Shown here piece by piece: positions 7,894 to 16,506 of a DNA stretch of 40,585 nucleotides; positions within the stretch are counted from its first letter, which is position 1, and each line of letters begins with the position of its first letter. The notes below the pieces were generated by a model. It saw only the letters and a program-made list of their open reading frames with translations. It was not told where the DNA came from and made no database searches. The stretch comes from an uncultured Treponema sp. (GTDB lineage Bacteria; Spirochaetota; Spirochaetia; Treponematales; Treponemataceae): the NCBI GenBank assembly GCA_946185185.1, contig CAMHIV010000002.1, forward strand, positions 1 through 40,585, given 5' to 3'. The translations under genes were made by a program, and so were the position numbers.

Positions 7894-8874
7894 TTATTTC
7901 TTTGCGACTGCAAGTTTATATACGTCGTAGGTTGTCTTAATGAGAGTTTCTACATCGCTGTATTTAGCAGTCCAGCCAAGAATTTCGTGAGCAAGCTTGC
8001 TTGTTGCAACAAGATTTGCAGGGTCTCCAGGACGGCGTTCAACATACTCTGCTTTGATTTCCTGACCTGTGATTCGGCGGGCAGCTTCTACCATTTCTGT
8101 TACAGAAGTTCCAGTTTCGCTTCCGAGATTAAGTTTGAGATTCTGTTTTTTTGTAGAAATGTATTCCAATGCCTTAACATGAGCATCGGCAAGGTCGTTT
8201 ACATGAACATAGTCGCGGATACAAGTTCCATCCGGGGTGTCGTAATCGTTTCCGAAAATCTTCATTCCCGCACGCATTCCTACTGCAGTTTCCATGATAA
8301 TTGGAAGAAGGTTTGCTGGATTCTGTTCAAGACCTGTGATTTTTCCGTCAACATCGTATCCGGCAGCATTAAAATATCGCAAAGCTGCAAAATGCAAACC
8401 TTTAAGCTGCGAATACCAGTTCATAAATTCTTCGATAGAAAGCTTTGTGTAGCCGTAATAATTTTCTGGATTTTTAGGATGTTCTTCATCAATTGGAAGA
8501 TATTTTGGAGAACCAAAAATGGCAGCACTTGAACTGAATACCATGTTCAAACAATTGTGATTTACTGCCGAATTCAAAATATTCAAAGTGCCGGTAATAT
8601 TGTTCACAGAATATTTTTCTGGCTTAAGCATAGATTCGCCGGCAGCCTTGAATGCTGCAAGATGAATAAATGCATCGAATCCTCGGCCAAATGCAGCATC
8701 CAAATCTGCAGGAATTAAAATATTTCCGTAAATAAAATCATTTTCTGGAAAAAGGTTTTGTCTAAGTCCGCTGGAAAGATTATCAAAAACTGTAACCTTA
8801 TGACCATTTACCATAAGTTCCTTAACAACATGACTTCCAATATATCCGGCACCGCCGATTACTAATACTTTCAT
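7894..8874 (-). CDS. galE: UDP-glucose 4-epimerase
   Basis: This enzyme interconverts UDP-glucose and UDP-galactose using bound NAD, feeding the Leloir pathway and surface sugar synthesis. The 326-residue extended SDR protein begins with the Rossmann motif GGAGYIGSH. It carries the active-site Ser region VFSSSAAIFG and the YYGYTK catalytic Tyr-Lys motif, and LRYFNAAG follows as in GalE. The ORF track begins at a TTG at 8886 that lies inside the Shine-Dalgarno TTGGAG, so the ATG at 8874 is the real start. A promoter is visible upstream. The M20 peptidase follows in the same direction. Confidence 0.95.
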   Translation of the reverse strand: MKVLVIGGAGYIGSHVVKELMVNGHKVTVFDNLSSGLRQNLFPENDFIYGNILIPADLDAAFGRGFDAFIHLAAFKAAGESMLKPEKYSVNNITGTLNILNSAVNHNCLNMVFSSSAAIFGSPKYLPIDEEHPKNPENYYGYTKLSIEEFMNWYSQLKGLHFAALRYFNAAGYDVDGKITGLEQNPANLLPIIMETAVGMRAGMKIFGNDYDTPDGTCIRDYVHVNDLADAHVKALEYISTKKQNLKLNLGSETGTSVTEMVEAARRITGQEIKAEYVERRPGDPANLVATSKLAHEILGWTAKYSDVETLIKTTYDVYKLAVAKK

Positions 8875-8918
8875 ACAAATCTCCAAAAGAATTACCTTAA
8901 AGGCAAACTAACATACAA

Positions 8919-8947
8919 ATAATAACATTTTATATGTCAGGTGTGAA
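8919..8947 (-). promoter_or_regulatory. galE promoter
   Basis: On the minus strand, TTCACA and TATTAT are separated by exactly 17 bp, with TGT directly before the -10. The ATG lies 44 bases after the hexamer behind a GGAG Shine-Dalgarno, so this gene has an ordinary leader of about 38 bases. Confidence 0.65.
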
Positions 8948-8990
8948 TACAGGTAACAGGTCGAATGCCGGATGTAAAAATAGCTTGAAT

Positions 8991-9782
8991 TTATTTTCTG
9001 TTTGCTTCAATCCATTTTACTGCAAAATCAACAATGGCTCTCTGGCTCATACATTTTACAGTTGCATTTCCGATTTCAGTAACAGAAATTGGATTTGATT
9101 CTTCGAAAGCTGCTCCTATCTGTTCAAAATCTTCGCCGTCAACAACCAGAGTTTCATAAGTTACCCATTTGCGCTTTCCGTTTACCATCATTGCACTGCT
9201 TTCGTTCGCATAATGCTTACTCGGGTATTCAGCGCGGACATCGGCAAGGTGGATAGAAGTGTTTTTATCATAACCTGTTCCAAGAAGCAAAACTTTTCCA
9301 TCGAGCTTGTACAATTTTGCCAAAGGAGAAGTTTCTCCAAAAATATCAGAAAGGTCGTGATCTTTTACAAGATATTCTGCATTTGGTCCCAAAGCTGCAA
9401 GAGAACGAGCCGGATGATCACTTCGAACAGCGCCCGGCCATTTTCGGAACATTTCGGCAACAGCACCCATGGTATTTGTTGGAGTAATATTTTTATCATA
9501 AGCAGGCCAGTTCTGGCGAATCAAATCCCACCATTCCTTTGGCTCTTCCCAATGAACGCCGGCAGTCGGATCAAGATTTTTCCAGGTCTGGGTAGGCATC
9601 ATAATTGTTCCGGTTTCACCAACAGTTTCTAAAAGCGCTTCGATCACTATCTGAGGACCGCCACAAACAAAGCCAAAGCTCTTGAGTGATGTATGAACAA
9701 TTACATTGTCTCCCTTTTTCAGGCCAATTTTTTCAAAGCCTGAAATCAAATCCTTTTTAAGAACAATTTTTCTTTCTGACAT
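8991..9782 (-). CDS. AAC(3) family N-acetyltransferase
   Basis: This family (antibiotic_NAT, including YokD) transfers acetyl from acetyl-CoA to an amine; classical members acetylate aminoglycosides at N3. The 263-residue protein has the family's N-terminal GLKKGDNVIVHTSLKSFG and GTIMMPTQTW segments. It also has the central TMGAVAE and RSDHPARSLAALG motifs, and LLLGTGYDKNTSIHLAD. GGGGG lies 7 bases before the ATG. Chromosomal members in anaerobes often have an unknown natural substrate, so resistance should not be assumed. A family A repeat element starts 27 bp upstream, so the promoter probably lies in or beside the element. Confidence 0.88.
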   Translation of the reverse strand: MSERKIVLKKDLISGFEKIGLKKGDNVIVHTSLKSFGFVCGGPQIVIEALLETVGETGTIMMPTQTWKNLDPTAGVHWEEPKEWWDLIRQNWPAYDKNITPTNTMGAVAEMFRKWPGAVRSDHPARSLAALGPNAEYLVKDHDLSDIFGETSPLAKLYKLDGKVLLLGTGYDKNTSIHLADVRAEYPSKHYANESSAMMVNGKRKWVTYETLVVDGEDFEQIGAAFEESNPISVTEIGNATVKCMSQRAIVDFAVKWIEANRK

Positions 9783-9809
9783 AATGTATCCCCCTTGTTT
9801 TATCAGGAC

Positions 9810-10016
9810 GAATGCCGAGGTTTTATTGATACTCCATTAAAATTTGCTCCCAGTCGATAAACATTGTGTAAAATCGTGCACTAGTGCACTACATGCTGTT
9901 TGTGGCAAAGGAACTTATGTTCTGTCGCTCCGCGACACCCACAAACAGAATGTTTTTCCACAATGCTCCTCTCCTTCGCGCAAATTTTAAATGATCCTTC
10001 ATAAACCTCGGCATTC
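9810..10016. repeat. family A structured intergenic element, copy 1 (complete)
   Basis: A 207 bp element bounded by inverted copies of GAATGCCGAGGTTT. The inverted homology continues inward (AAAATTTGC, CATTGTG). Inside lie a perfect 14 bp palindrome, GTGCACTAGTGCAC (9876-9889), and a long hairpin. The hairpin outer arms are 9896-9905 (CTGTTTGTGG) and 9939-9948, and its inner stem is TGTCGC-TCC-GCGACA (9923-9937). No ORF is credible. It occupies most of the 313-base gap between the AAC(3) and AraC genes. Copies 2 and 3 are at 19098-19299 (inverted) and 16507-16634 (shortened). Confidence 0.85.
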
Positions 10017-10053
10017 AACTTATTTACTATATTGTAAAAATAATGTCTGTTTA

Positions 10054-10083
10054 TTGAAAAATCTTTAAGAAAAATGGCATAAT
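10054..10083 (+). promoter_or_regulatory. promoter of the AraC-type regulator
   Basis: TTGAAA and CATAAT are 18 bp apart. The ATG at 10096 lies 12 bases after the -10, with no Shine-Dalgarno between. It lies just outside the right end of repeat copy 1. Confidence 0.45.
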
Positions 10084-10095
10084 AACATAACAATA

Positions 10096-11040
10096 ATGGC
10101 AGATTTAACGAATAAACAAACAGACTCAAAACAATATTCTTCTACTCTTCAAAAGCATCTTTACCGGGAATCGCTTCGGGAAAATAAGGCTCACGGAAAA
10201 AAAAGTTTTCCATTTGTGATGTATCACGGCAGAATTCCTGAATGGCTTGGCGGCTACCCCCTTCACTGGCACAACGAATTTGAAATCATCTTCATAACCT
10301 ACGGGGAAGGAATAATCAATGTACAGGGGAAAAAATATTTTTGCACCAAAGACGACATTATTATTATACCACCGCAGCAAATCCATTCCATTGTCCAGGA
10401 CGGGCAGAAAAAAATTGCCTACTACAATATTCTCTTTGACTTTTCATTCCTGGAAGAAAATCCGGATTCGTTTTGCAGCCGTACTTTTTTTGAAAGATTT
10501 TCGGAAAATACGATTTTAATCACCCCGCACATAAAAAAAGATTCTGAATTGAATGTAAAACTTCTGCCTTTAATCAACAGTCTCATTGAAATGTACGCAG
10601 AAAACTACGGAGACAATGCTCTTTTGATAAAAGCCCGTCTTTTTGAAATCATTCATCACTTGCAAAATCAAATTGTTTCCGTAACAAAAAATTCCAGTTA
10701 CGCAAAAAAGCATTCCCGCCTGAAAAAAGTAATTTCATTTATTCAAGAAAATTTTTCGCGACCAATTTCCATAGAAGAAGCCGCAGAATTAATAAATCTT
10801 TCGCCAAATCGTTTTATGAAAATGTTTAAAGAGCAGACCGGGCTTCCTTTCATTCAATATGTAAACGATTACAGACTGGAGCTTGCGGCCGAATCAATTC
10901 TTCAGGGAACAAAAAGCATTACTCAAATCGCGTTTGAATGCGGCTTTGAAAGCACTTCCTATTTCATAAACCTGTTCCACAAAAAATTCGGCCTAGCTCC
11001 AGTTGCATATCGAAAATCAAAGCTGAATACTACGCAGTAA
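10096..11040 (+). CDS. AraC family transcriptional regulator
   Basis: A 314-residue DNA-binding regulator. The N-terminal half is a cupin-like sensor domain, with HWHNEFEIIFITYGEG and IIPPQQIHSI as metal or sugar-binding beta-barrel strands. The C-terminal 100 residues form the double helix-turn-helix. The first helix-turn-helix is around ISIEEAAELINLSPNRFMKMF. The second carries the signature ITQIAFECGFESTSYFINLF. Family members of this layout often control sugar uptake or hydrolysis genes. No such gene lies directly beside it; the nearest exported glycosidase is GH31, 3 kb away. It is divergent from the AAC(3) gene across repeat copy 1. Ligand and targets are unknown. Confidence 0.9.
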   Translation: MADLTNKQTDSKQYSSTLQKHLYRESLRENKAHGKKSFPFVMYHGRIPEWLGGYPLHWHNEFEIIFITYGEGIINVQGKKYFCTKDDIIIIPPQQIHSIVQDGQKKIAYYNILFDFSFLEENPDSFCSRTFFERFSENTILITPHIKKDSELNVKLLPLINSLIEMYAENYGDNALLIKARLFEIIHHLQNQIVSVTKNSSYAKKHSRLKKVISFIQENFSRPISIEEAAELINLSPNRFMKMFKEQTGLPFIQYVNDYRLELAAESILQGTKSITQIAFECGFESTSYFINLFHKKFGLAPVAYRKSKLNTTQ

Positions 11041-11051
11041 ATCTGATTTTG

Positions 11052-12005
11052 TTAAACTTCTTCACTTTTCGTAAATTTCTGGATAATAATCGGGAAAATC
11101 ACCAGAACAAAAAAGGTTGTGATAAAATATCCGATTAAATTACCCCAGTGGCCACCAAATGGTTTTACAAAAAGAGGATTTATAAAATATGCTTTCCATG
11201 AAAAACAAATACCCGTTCCAACAGCTGTCAAAATAGGTAGATTCTTGTGACCAACAGGAATTTCATAATGAATAAAATGCCGGTCGATAAAAAGTCCTGT
11301 CATAAGAGCCAGAAAACTGCCGCACACCTTAAAAAAGTCATTCTGCATTTTTACAGGATCTACAAGTAATTTTCCGTCGACATAATCCAGCGGATAAGAT
11401 TTTAGCTGAACATAAATAATGGCAAAAACCACAAATAAGATTCCGCCCAAAGTCAGAATATCAGCAAGCTTTTCATTACCATCAGTAAGTTCAGAAATTT
11501 TTCCAACTGCAAAAACCGCGATGACAGAAATTAAAAAGCCGCAAATAACATCCTGCGGTGTATGAACTCCCAAAAAGTTTCGGGAAAAACCAACCAGCAA
11601 AATACAGATTACACACAAAATCGAAATCCATCTTTGCTTTTTATACTGCCAGAGAGCTGCTGTTCCAAGAATAGAAGAAGCTTTATTTGTATGGCCACTC
11701 GGAAAAGAATAACCGGTTGCGGCAGTCTTAGAATCCCCCGCCGGCTGAATTAAATCTGAACGAATCCACGGGCGGTAAGCACACACTGTAAGTTTTGTTA
11801 TTGCATTTACAAGTTCGGAACCAAACATTGCTCCAATAAAACGTTTTCCCCATTCCTTACTGACAGCCCAATAAATTACAAATGGAAGAAAAATCAACAC
11901 ATCCACTGAGATTTTTGAAAATGCATTAAAAATCTCATCAAAAGCACCGCCAGTCATTTCACGCAGTTTCTGCAGTAAAAGCAAATACTGAATATCAGGC
12001 ATCAT
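11052..12005 (-). CDS. PAP2 superfamily membrane phosphatase
   Basis: An integral membrane phosphatase of the lipid phosphate phosphatase type; undecaprenyl diphosphate or phosphatidate phosphate are typical substrates. The 317-residue protein has several membrane segments. It carries the three catalytic motifs: K-x6-RP within KLTVCAYRP, SFPSGHT, and RNFLGVHTPQD with the catalytic His. AGGAG lies 7 bases before the ATG at 12005. The C-terminal half holds more hydrophobic segments than a minimal PAP2 enzyme. It is convergent with the AraC gene and divergent from pepF. Substrate cannot be assigned. Confidence 0.88.
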   Translation of the reverse strand: MMPDIQYLLLLQKLREMTGGAFDEIFNAFSKISVDVLIFLPFVIYWAVSKEWGKRFIGAMFGSELVNAITKLTVCAYRPWIRSDLIQPAGDSKTAATGYSFPSGHTNKASSILGTAALWQYKKQRWISILCVICILLVGFSRNFLGVHTPQDVICGFLISVIAVFAVGKISELTDGNEKLADILTLGGILFVVFAIIYVQLKSYPLDYVDGKLLVDPVKMQNDFFKVCGSFLALMTGLFIDRHFIHYEIPVGHKNLPILTAVGTGICFSWKAYFINPLFVKPFGGHWGNLIGYFITTFFVLVIFPIIIQKFTKSEEV

Positions 12006-12109
12006 ATACTCTCTCCTTGATTAGTAAGTAATTGATAAAAAATTTATCACAGGTCTACAAGGACTGCAACTTAAATCAACTTTCCATTGTCGCCTTTCCA
12101 TTTAAAATC

Positions 12110-12118
12110 TGTTATAAT
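12110..12118 (+). promoter_or_regulatory. extended -10 element of pepF
   Basis: TGT is followed by TATAAT, then six bases, then the ATG at 12125, with no Shine-Dalgarno. This placement argues against the longer ORF-track start at 12032. Confidence 0.6.
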
Positions 12119-12124
12119 TTTTCT

Positions 12125-13924
12125 ATGAGTACAAAAATTCCAAACAGATCAGAGGTTCCAGAAAGCGACAAATGGAACTTGTCTTCAATTTATAAATCAA
12201 ACGATGAATGGGAAGCCGCATTAAAAGAACTCCCTGCACTTACAGAAAAAGTAGTTTCTTTCAAAGGAAAACTTTCCAGTTCAAGCAAAACACTTCTTGA
12301 AGCCCTAAAAGCACTAGAAGCGGCCGAACTCAAAATGGAAACCGTCTATCATTACGCATCTCTTCAGCACGAAGCCGATGAAGATGATTCCCTGGCTACT
12401 GACCGCGATGGCCGGGCAATGATGGCATACACAGAAATGCAGTCCGCACTCAGTTTTATGGATCCGGAACTACTTGCAATTCCGGAAGAAACTTTGCGTA
12501 CCTGGATTTCGGAGCCGGAATACAAAGATTACAAAAAATATGTAGAAAAACTTCTGCACTTTAACAAATACACTTTGAGCGAAAAAGAAGAACGAATTCT
12601 TTCACTTCAGATGCAACCGGGACAAACACCTTCAAATGCATTCAGCGTTCTTGAAAATGTTGACTTGAACAAACAGTTCGGAACAGTCAATGTTGAAGGA
12701 GAAGAAAAGCCTCTTACACAGACAACCTTCACAACACTTTTGAAAAATCAGGACCGCAAAGTCCGTGAAACCGCCTACAAACAGTTCTACAAAAAATTCG
12801 AAGATTTCCAGAATGTAATTTCCGCCCTTTATGCAGGTTCGGTAAATCAGGACGTATTTTCAATGCGTGCCCGCGGATACGATTCTTCTCTCCACCACGC
12901 TCTGTACGGAAACAAAGTTCCGCTCAGCGTTTACCACAATCTGATTGACTGCGTGCACAAAAATCTTGGCACCCTGCACGAATATTACTCTCTACGCAAA
13001 AAAATCCTTGGTCTTTCAGAACTCCGCCACTACGACGTTTACGTTCCGCTGGTAAAATCAGTTGCAATGCACCACACCTACGAAGAATCCGTAGAAATCT
13101 GCCGAAATGCACTTGCCCCTTTGGGAAAAGAATACACCGACCGCCTTTGCAACGGCCTTTTAAATGGATGGGCAGACCGCTACGAAAATGTTGGAAAACG
13201 AAGCGGAGCCTTTTCTAGCGGCGCTTACATCGGCGACCCGTACATCCTCTTAAACTACGATGAAGACGACATTCGCGACGTATTCACAATGGCACACGAA
13301 GGCGGTCACTCAATGCACAGCTGGTATTCCGTGCACAACAATCCGTTCCTTTCGTATGACTACACAATTTTCGAAGCCGAAGTTGCATCAACCTTCAACG
13401 AAGAGCTGGTTTTTGAATATCTTTTGAAAAATGCAAAAACCGAAGACGAAAAGAAATACCTTCTTGCAATGCGTGCCGACGACATTCTAGCCACCCTGCA
13501 CCGTCAGACAATGTTCGCAGAATTCGAACTCAAAACTCATGAATTTGTTGAAAACGGAACTCCATTAACCGCAGAGCTCTTGCGAAAAACCTACCGCGAA
13601 CTTTTGGAGCTTTATTTTGGTCCGGAAATGCATTTTGAAGAAAACAGCGACATGGAAGGTCTTCGAATCCCTCACTTCTACACAGCCTTTTATGTTTACA
13701 AATATGCAACCGGAATTTCTGCCGCACTCGCACTTGCAAAACGCGTAACCACCGGCGGCGAAAAAGAGCGTAACGACTATTTTGAATTCCTTAAGTCAGG
13801 AGGCAGCCGCTACCCTATCGAAAGTCTGCGCGTGGCAGGCGTGGATATGGAAAGCACAGAACCAGTTCAGGCTGCTTGTGATACTTTCAAAGAAATCGTA
13901 GAACAGCTTAAGAAAATGTTCTAA
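12125..13924 (+). CDS. pepF: oligoendopeptidase F (M3 family)
   Basis: A cytoplasmic zinc metallopeptidase that cleaves oligopeptides. The 599-residue protein has the usual PepF length. It starts with the family-like RSEVPESDKWNLSSIY. The zinc site is MAHEGGHSMHSWYS (HEGGH), followed by the third ligand region IFEAEVASTFNE. The C-terminus has a typical IPHFYTAFYVYKYATG segment. The start at 12125 is chosen from the -10 hexamer 6 bases upstream; the 31 extra residues in the ORF track do not look like PepF. No partner genes are adjacent. Confidence 0.95.
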   Translation: MSTKIPNRSEVPESDKWNLSSIYKSNDEWEAALKELPALTEKVVSFKGKLSSSSKTLLEALKALEAAELKMETVYHYASLQHEADEDDSLATDRDGRAMMAYTEMQSALSFMDPELLAIPEETLRTWISEPEYKDYKKYVEKLLHFNKYTLSEKEERILSLQMQPGQTPSNAFSVLENVDLNKQFGTVNVEGEEKPLTQTTFTTLLKNQDRKVRETAYKQFYKKFEDFQNVISALYAGSVNQDVFSMRARGYDSSLHHALYGNKVPLSVYHNLIDCVHKNLGTLHEYYSLRKKILGLSELRHYDVYVPLVKSVAMHHTYEESVEICRNALAPLGKEYTDRLCNGLLNGWADRYENVGKRSGAFSSGAYIGDPYILLNYDEDDIRDVFTMAHEGGHSMHSWYSVHNNPFLSYDYTIFEAEVASTFNEELVFEYLLKNAKTEDEKKYLLAMRADDILATLHRQTMFAEFELKTHEFVENGTPLTAELLRKTYRELLELYFGPEMHFEENSDMEGLRIPHFYTAFYVYKYATGISAALALAKRVTTGGEKERNDYFEFLKSGGSRYPIESLRVAGVDMESTEPVQAACDTFKEIVEQLKKMF

Positions 13925-13953
13925 AAATTTATTCTGGATTTGGGCGCAAATGC

Positions 13954-14054
13954 ATTTGCAACGGCACTTCCGCAGCCCGCCAACGCTCGGTCTTTGTTCG
14001 TCGCAAAGCTCCGCCCAAATCCTTGCCTTCGGCAACTGCTCCAGCACCGCGCAG
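13954..14054. repeat. family C GC-rich intergenic repeat, copy 1
   Basis: On the minus strand this stretch reads CTGCGC...GCTGGAG...GACCGAGCGTTGGCGGGC...GCCGTTGCAAAT. It matches the segment at 38574-38661 in the same order, with gaps. It is much richer in G and C than the flanking genes and lies just after pepF. It carries small inverted repeats such as TTGCC-TTC-GGCAA. Confidence 0.65.
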
Positions 14055-14072
14055 CATCATTGAGTGGACCCA

Positions 14073-14120
14073 GAGCCTGTCGAAGGGCTTGTCGAAGGGC
14101 TTGTCGAAGGGCTTGTCGAA
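14073..14120. repeat. 12 bp tandem repeat, four units
   Basis: Four contiguous 12 bp units of GGGCTTGTCGAA; the first unit differs slightly (GAGCCTGTCGAA) and the other three are identical. The TTGTCGAA core is also part of the family B repeats. It lies between repeat family C and a family B hairpin. Confidence 0.9.
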
Positions 14121-14130
14121 ATAACGTCCT

Positions 14131-14159
14131 TCGGTGGTTTCGAGAGCCTCAACCACCGA
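14131..14159. repeat. family B hairpin repeat, copy 1
   Basis: A 9 bp perfect inverted repeat, TCGGTGGTT and AACCACCGA, encloses TCGAGAGCCTC. Related hairpins lie at 21431, 21475 and 35670. It sits just downstream of the GH31 stop codon and may act as a transcript end, though no T-run follows. Confidence 0.7.
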
Positions 14160-14184
14160 CAGTATCGCAGCATTATTTTCAGAG

Positions 14185-16380
14185 TTAAAGTTCTATTCCT
14201 TTTTCAAGTTCTTCAATTCCAACAGTCTTTTTAGAACCATTCGGAAGTTCAATTGTAAGTTTTGCAGGAATAAAATCGGCCTTTTCATTTACACTGGCTT
14301 TAAGATTTCTACCTTTCAAAACAAAGTGAACTTCACCAAATTCTCCGTTCTTGTATTTTTCTGTTACACCGTCATCGTTATAGAGCACGAATGAAGATTC
14401 TTTTCCACTTTCAGACGGGAACACAAGAACAGAAAGTTCATCATTTTTCTGTTCAGGAATAATTGCACCTTCCTTTACATAAACAGGAATCTTTTCAAGA
14501 CTTGTTTTTACGGTAATTTCTTTTCCGTTTCCGGCATTTACTTTTTCATGAGTAAAGAAGTCGTACCAGATTCCTTTTGGCAGATACAAGGTTCGTTCTG
14601 TTGTTGCACTTGCCTCTTTTGTAACCGGCGCTACAAGAATGCTGTCACCAAACATATACTGACTTTCAATATAATTTACAGGTGTAGATTCATCTTCATA
14701 GAACATAGGGCGCATCATTGGAATTCCGCTCATAGTCTGTCGCGCAGTTGAATAAATGTACGGCAAAAGTCGTGTACGAATACGAATAAAGTTTGTAACA
14801 ATTTCCCGCTCTTTATCCGGGAATGCATAAGGTTCGCGAGAACCTGTTCCATGTGCACGATGAATAGGAGTAAATGCGCCGAACTGCTGCCAGCGCACAT
14901 AAAGTTCTGCCGGCGAAACATTCTGCACAAAGCCTCCGACATCACTTCCCCAATAAGGAAGTCCGCTAAGACCGGCATTAATTCCATAAGCAATCTGATT
15001 TCCAAGTGCAGGCCATGAAACACTAACGTCGCCAGACCAAACAGAGACATTAAATTTTCCACTTCCGGTTCCGGCAGAACGGCTCATAATAAAAAGTCTG
15101 TGCTCAGGCTTAATCTTGTGAACACCTTCAAAAAGCGCCTTAGACCAGTAAAAATTGTAATAGTTATGGAAATCCTGTTCAGCATACTTTCCGTATTTCA
15201 AATCTTCAGGAACTTTTTCCGGTTCTCCCAAATCAGTCCAGAAACCTTCGATTCCGGAATCAAGCATTAATGAATATTTTTTACCCATGAAATCACTTGC
15301 TTTTTTTCCAAGCGGATTAAAAATTCCGGAAAGCTTATCATCAAGACACCACCAGTCGTGCCAGAGTTTAATTTTTCCTTTTGAATCCTTACACAAAAGG
15401 CCGGCAGATTTTAATTCACTAAAATTCGCACATTGATCTGTAAAAAATGGTTCAGTAATTGTAATAAGTTTGATTCCGTCCTGTTCAAGGCGCTCATCCA
15501 TTTTTTTGTAATCAGCAAAAGAATCACTAGTCCAGTAAATGTCTCCCATTTTTTTAAACCAGTACAAATCCAAAACAACAGCAGAAAGCGGAATATCGTG
15601 TTTCTTAAAATCATCTGCCAGGTCAATAACTTCCTGAGCAGATTTATATCCGTATTTTGACTGAATATAACCGTAAGCCCAGCGCGGCATCATGCAGGAA
15701 GTTTCAGTTTCTGCGTAAAACTTCTGCACCCCTTCCATTGGATTTGAATCCTGGCGGACATAATTTTCAATTCGGAAATACTCGCTTCTATAAACCTGAG
15801 CATCTTCCCCATCCTGAAAATAAATTTTATCCCGGCCGTTAGCGTTATAAAAAACACTTGTTCCTTCATTTGTCACATAAAATGGAATAAAAACGTATGC
15901 ATGGTCGCCATATTTTGATTCATTATAAATTGTAAACGACTGATTACGAAGACTAACCTTGCGGCTTGCTTCGCCGAATCCATAAAATTCTGTTGCTGTA
16001 TTCCAGGTACGGATTTCGCGAAGAAGCTTTTTGTCTTCACGGAATGTTGAAGAATAAATCTGCTTTCCATTATATGAAAGTTCATATCCGTTTGCATTTA
16101 CGACAATCGAGTAGCCGTTCCAGTCGTATGCGCCGGAATCATTTTTTACAAAATCAGAATCCGCCGCCTTGCGCTTAAGTTCAAATTCTTTTGCCGGAGC
16201 CTTAGCCCTTCCGCCGGTTCCCAAAGATTCAAACCGAACCGAACCGTCTTCACAGCCTTCAAAAATCAGCGTAACGCCATTTTCCAAAGCCAGTTTAGTT
16301 AAAGCAGAAATATTTGCCGAAGCCAGGCAAAACAAAAATCCTAAAAATATAATTTTTCTAAAAATAGTTTTTACTTTCAT
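14185..16380 (-). CDS. exported glycoside hydrolase family 31 (alpha-glucosidase/alpha-xylosidase type)
   Basis: A retaining alpha-glycosidase, probably periplasmic, releasing terminal alpha-linked sugars. The 731-residue protein has a signal peptide over about residues 1-26, with basic residues and then FLGFLFCLASANISA. A GH31 N-terminal beta domain follows, then the TIM barrel. The nucleophile Asp lies in GFWTDLGEP (about residue 383), and the acid/base Asp lies in WSGDVSVSW (about 451). Further GH31 markers are FYGFGEAS, VLDLYWF and PIHRAHGTGSREP. The LGEP form of the nucleophile motif differs from the DMNE of classical alpha-glucosidases, so the exact substrate is open. The start at 16380 fits an extended -10 element 7 bases upstream. 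Confidence 0.92.
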   Translation of the reverse strand: MKVKTIFRKIIFLGFLFCLASANISALTKLALENGVTLIFEGCEDGSVRFESLGTGGRAKAPAKEFELKRKAADSDFVKNDSGAYDWNGYSIVVNANGYELSYNGKQIYSSTFREDKKLLREIRTWNTATEFYGFGEASRKVSLRNQSFTIYNESKYGDHAYVFIPFYVTNEGTSVFYNANGRDKIYFQDGEDAQVYRSEYFRIENYVRQDSNPMEGVQKFYAETETSCMMPRWAYGYIQSKYGYKSAQEVIDLADDFKKHDIPLSAVVLDLYWFKKMGDIYWTSDSFADYKKMDERLEQDGIKLITITEPFFTDQCANFSELKSAGLLCKDSKGKIKLWHDWWCLDDKLSGIFNPLGKKASDFMGKKYSLMLDSGIEGFWTDLGEPEKVPEDLKYGKYAEQDFHNYYNFYWSKALFEGVHKIKPEHRLFIMSRSAGTGSGKFNVSVWSGDVSVSWPALGNQIAYGINAGLSGLPYWGSDVGGFVQNVSPAELYVRWQQFGAFTPIHRAHGTGSREPYAFPDKEREIVTNFIRIRTRLLPYIYSTARQTMSGIPMMRPMFYEDESTPVNYIESQYMFGDSILVAPVTKEASATTERTLYLPKGIWYDFFTHEKVNAGNGKEITVKTSLEKIPVYVKEGAIIPEQKNDELSVLVFPSESGKESSFVLYNDDGVTEKYKNGEFGEVHFVLKGRNLKASVNEKADFIPAKLTIELPNGSKKTVGIEELEKGIEL

Positions 16381-16387
16381 AGCATGT

Positions 16388-16396
16388 ATTCTAGCA
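16388..16396 (-). promoter_or_regulatory. extended -10 element of the GH31 gene
   Basis: On the minus strand, TGC is followed by TAGAAT, then 7 bases, then the ATG at 16380. There is no Shine-Dalgarno. Confidence 0.55.
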
Positions 16397-16423
16397 TAAT
16401 TTCTAACAAAGTCCAGTATTTTA

Positions 16424-16442
16424 GTAGTACTTTTTGTACTAC
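16424..16442. promoter_or_regulatory. candidate operator upstream of the GH31 promoter
   Basis: A perfect inverted repeat, GTAGTAC and GTACTAC separated by TTTTT, centred about 45 bases upstream of the GH31 -10 element. Its symmetry and place suit a regulator binding site. It could also be a small hairpin. Confidence 0.4.
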
Positions 16443-16506
16443 CTAGTGTTAAAACTCGACATTTTCTATCGAAATCGCATAAAATACAAATATCTTATTA
16501 CCCATA

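Noticed and set aside
7786-8532. 248-residue plus-strand ORF
   Set aside because: It runs antisense through the ends of the M20 and galE genes, has no ribosome site and shows shadow-frame composition.
8960-8975. GAATGCCGG near galE considered as a family A end
   Set aside because: Only 8 bases match the repeat terminus and no other part of the element is present.
8991-9782. AAC(3)-like gene considered as a mobile resistance gene
   Set aside because: No integrase, transposase or att site nearby, and its base composition resembles its neighbours; more likely a resident acetyltransferase.
14073-14120. Tandem units considered as a CRISPR array
   Set aside because: Units are only 12 bp and contiguous, with no spacers and no cas genes.
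13929-14156. Minus-strand ORF with DKPF repeats
   Set aside because: The protein repeat is a by-product of the 12 bp tandem DNA repeat; no start signal, and it covers repeat family C.
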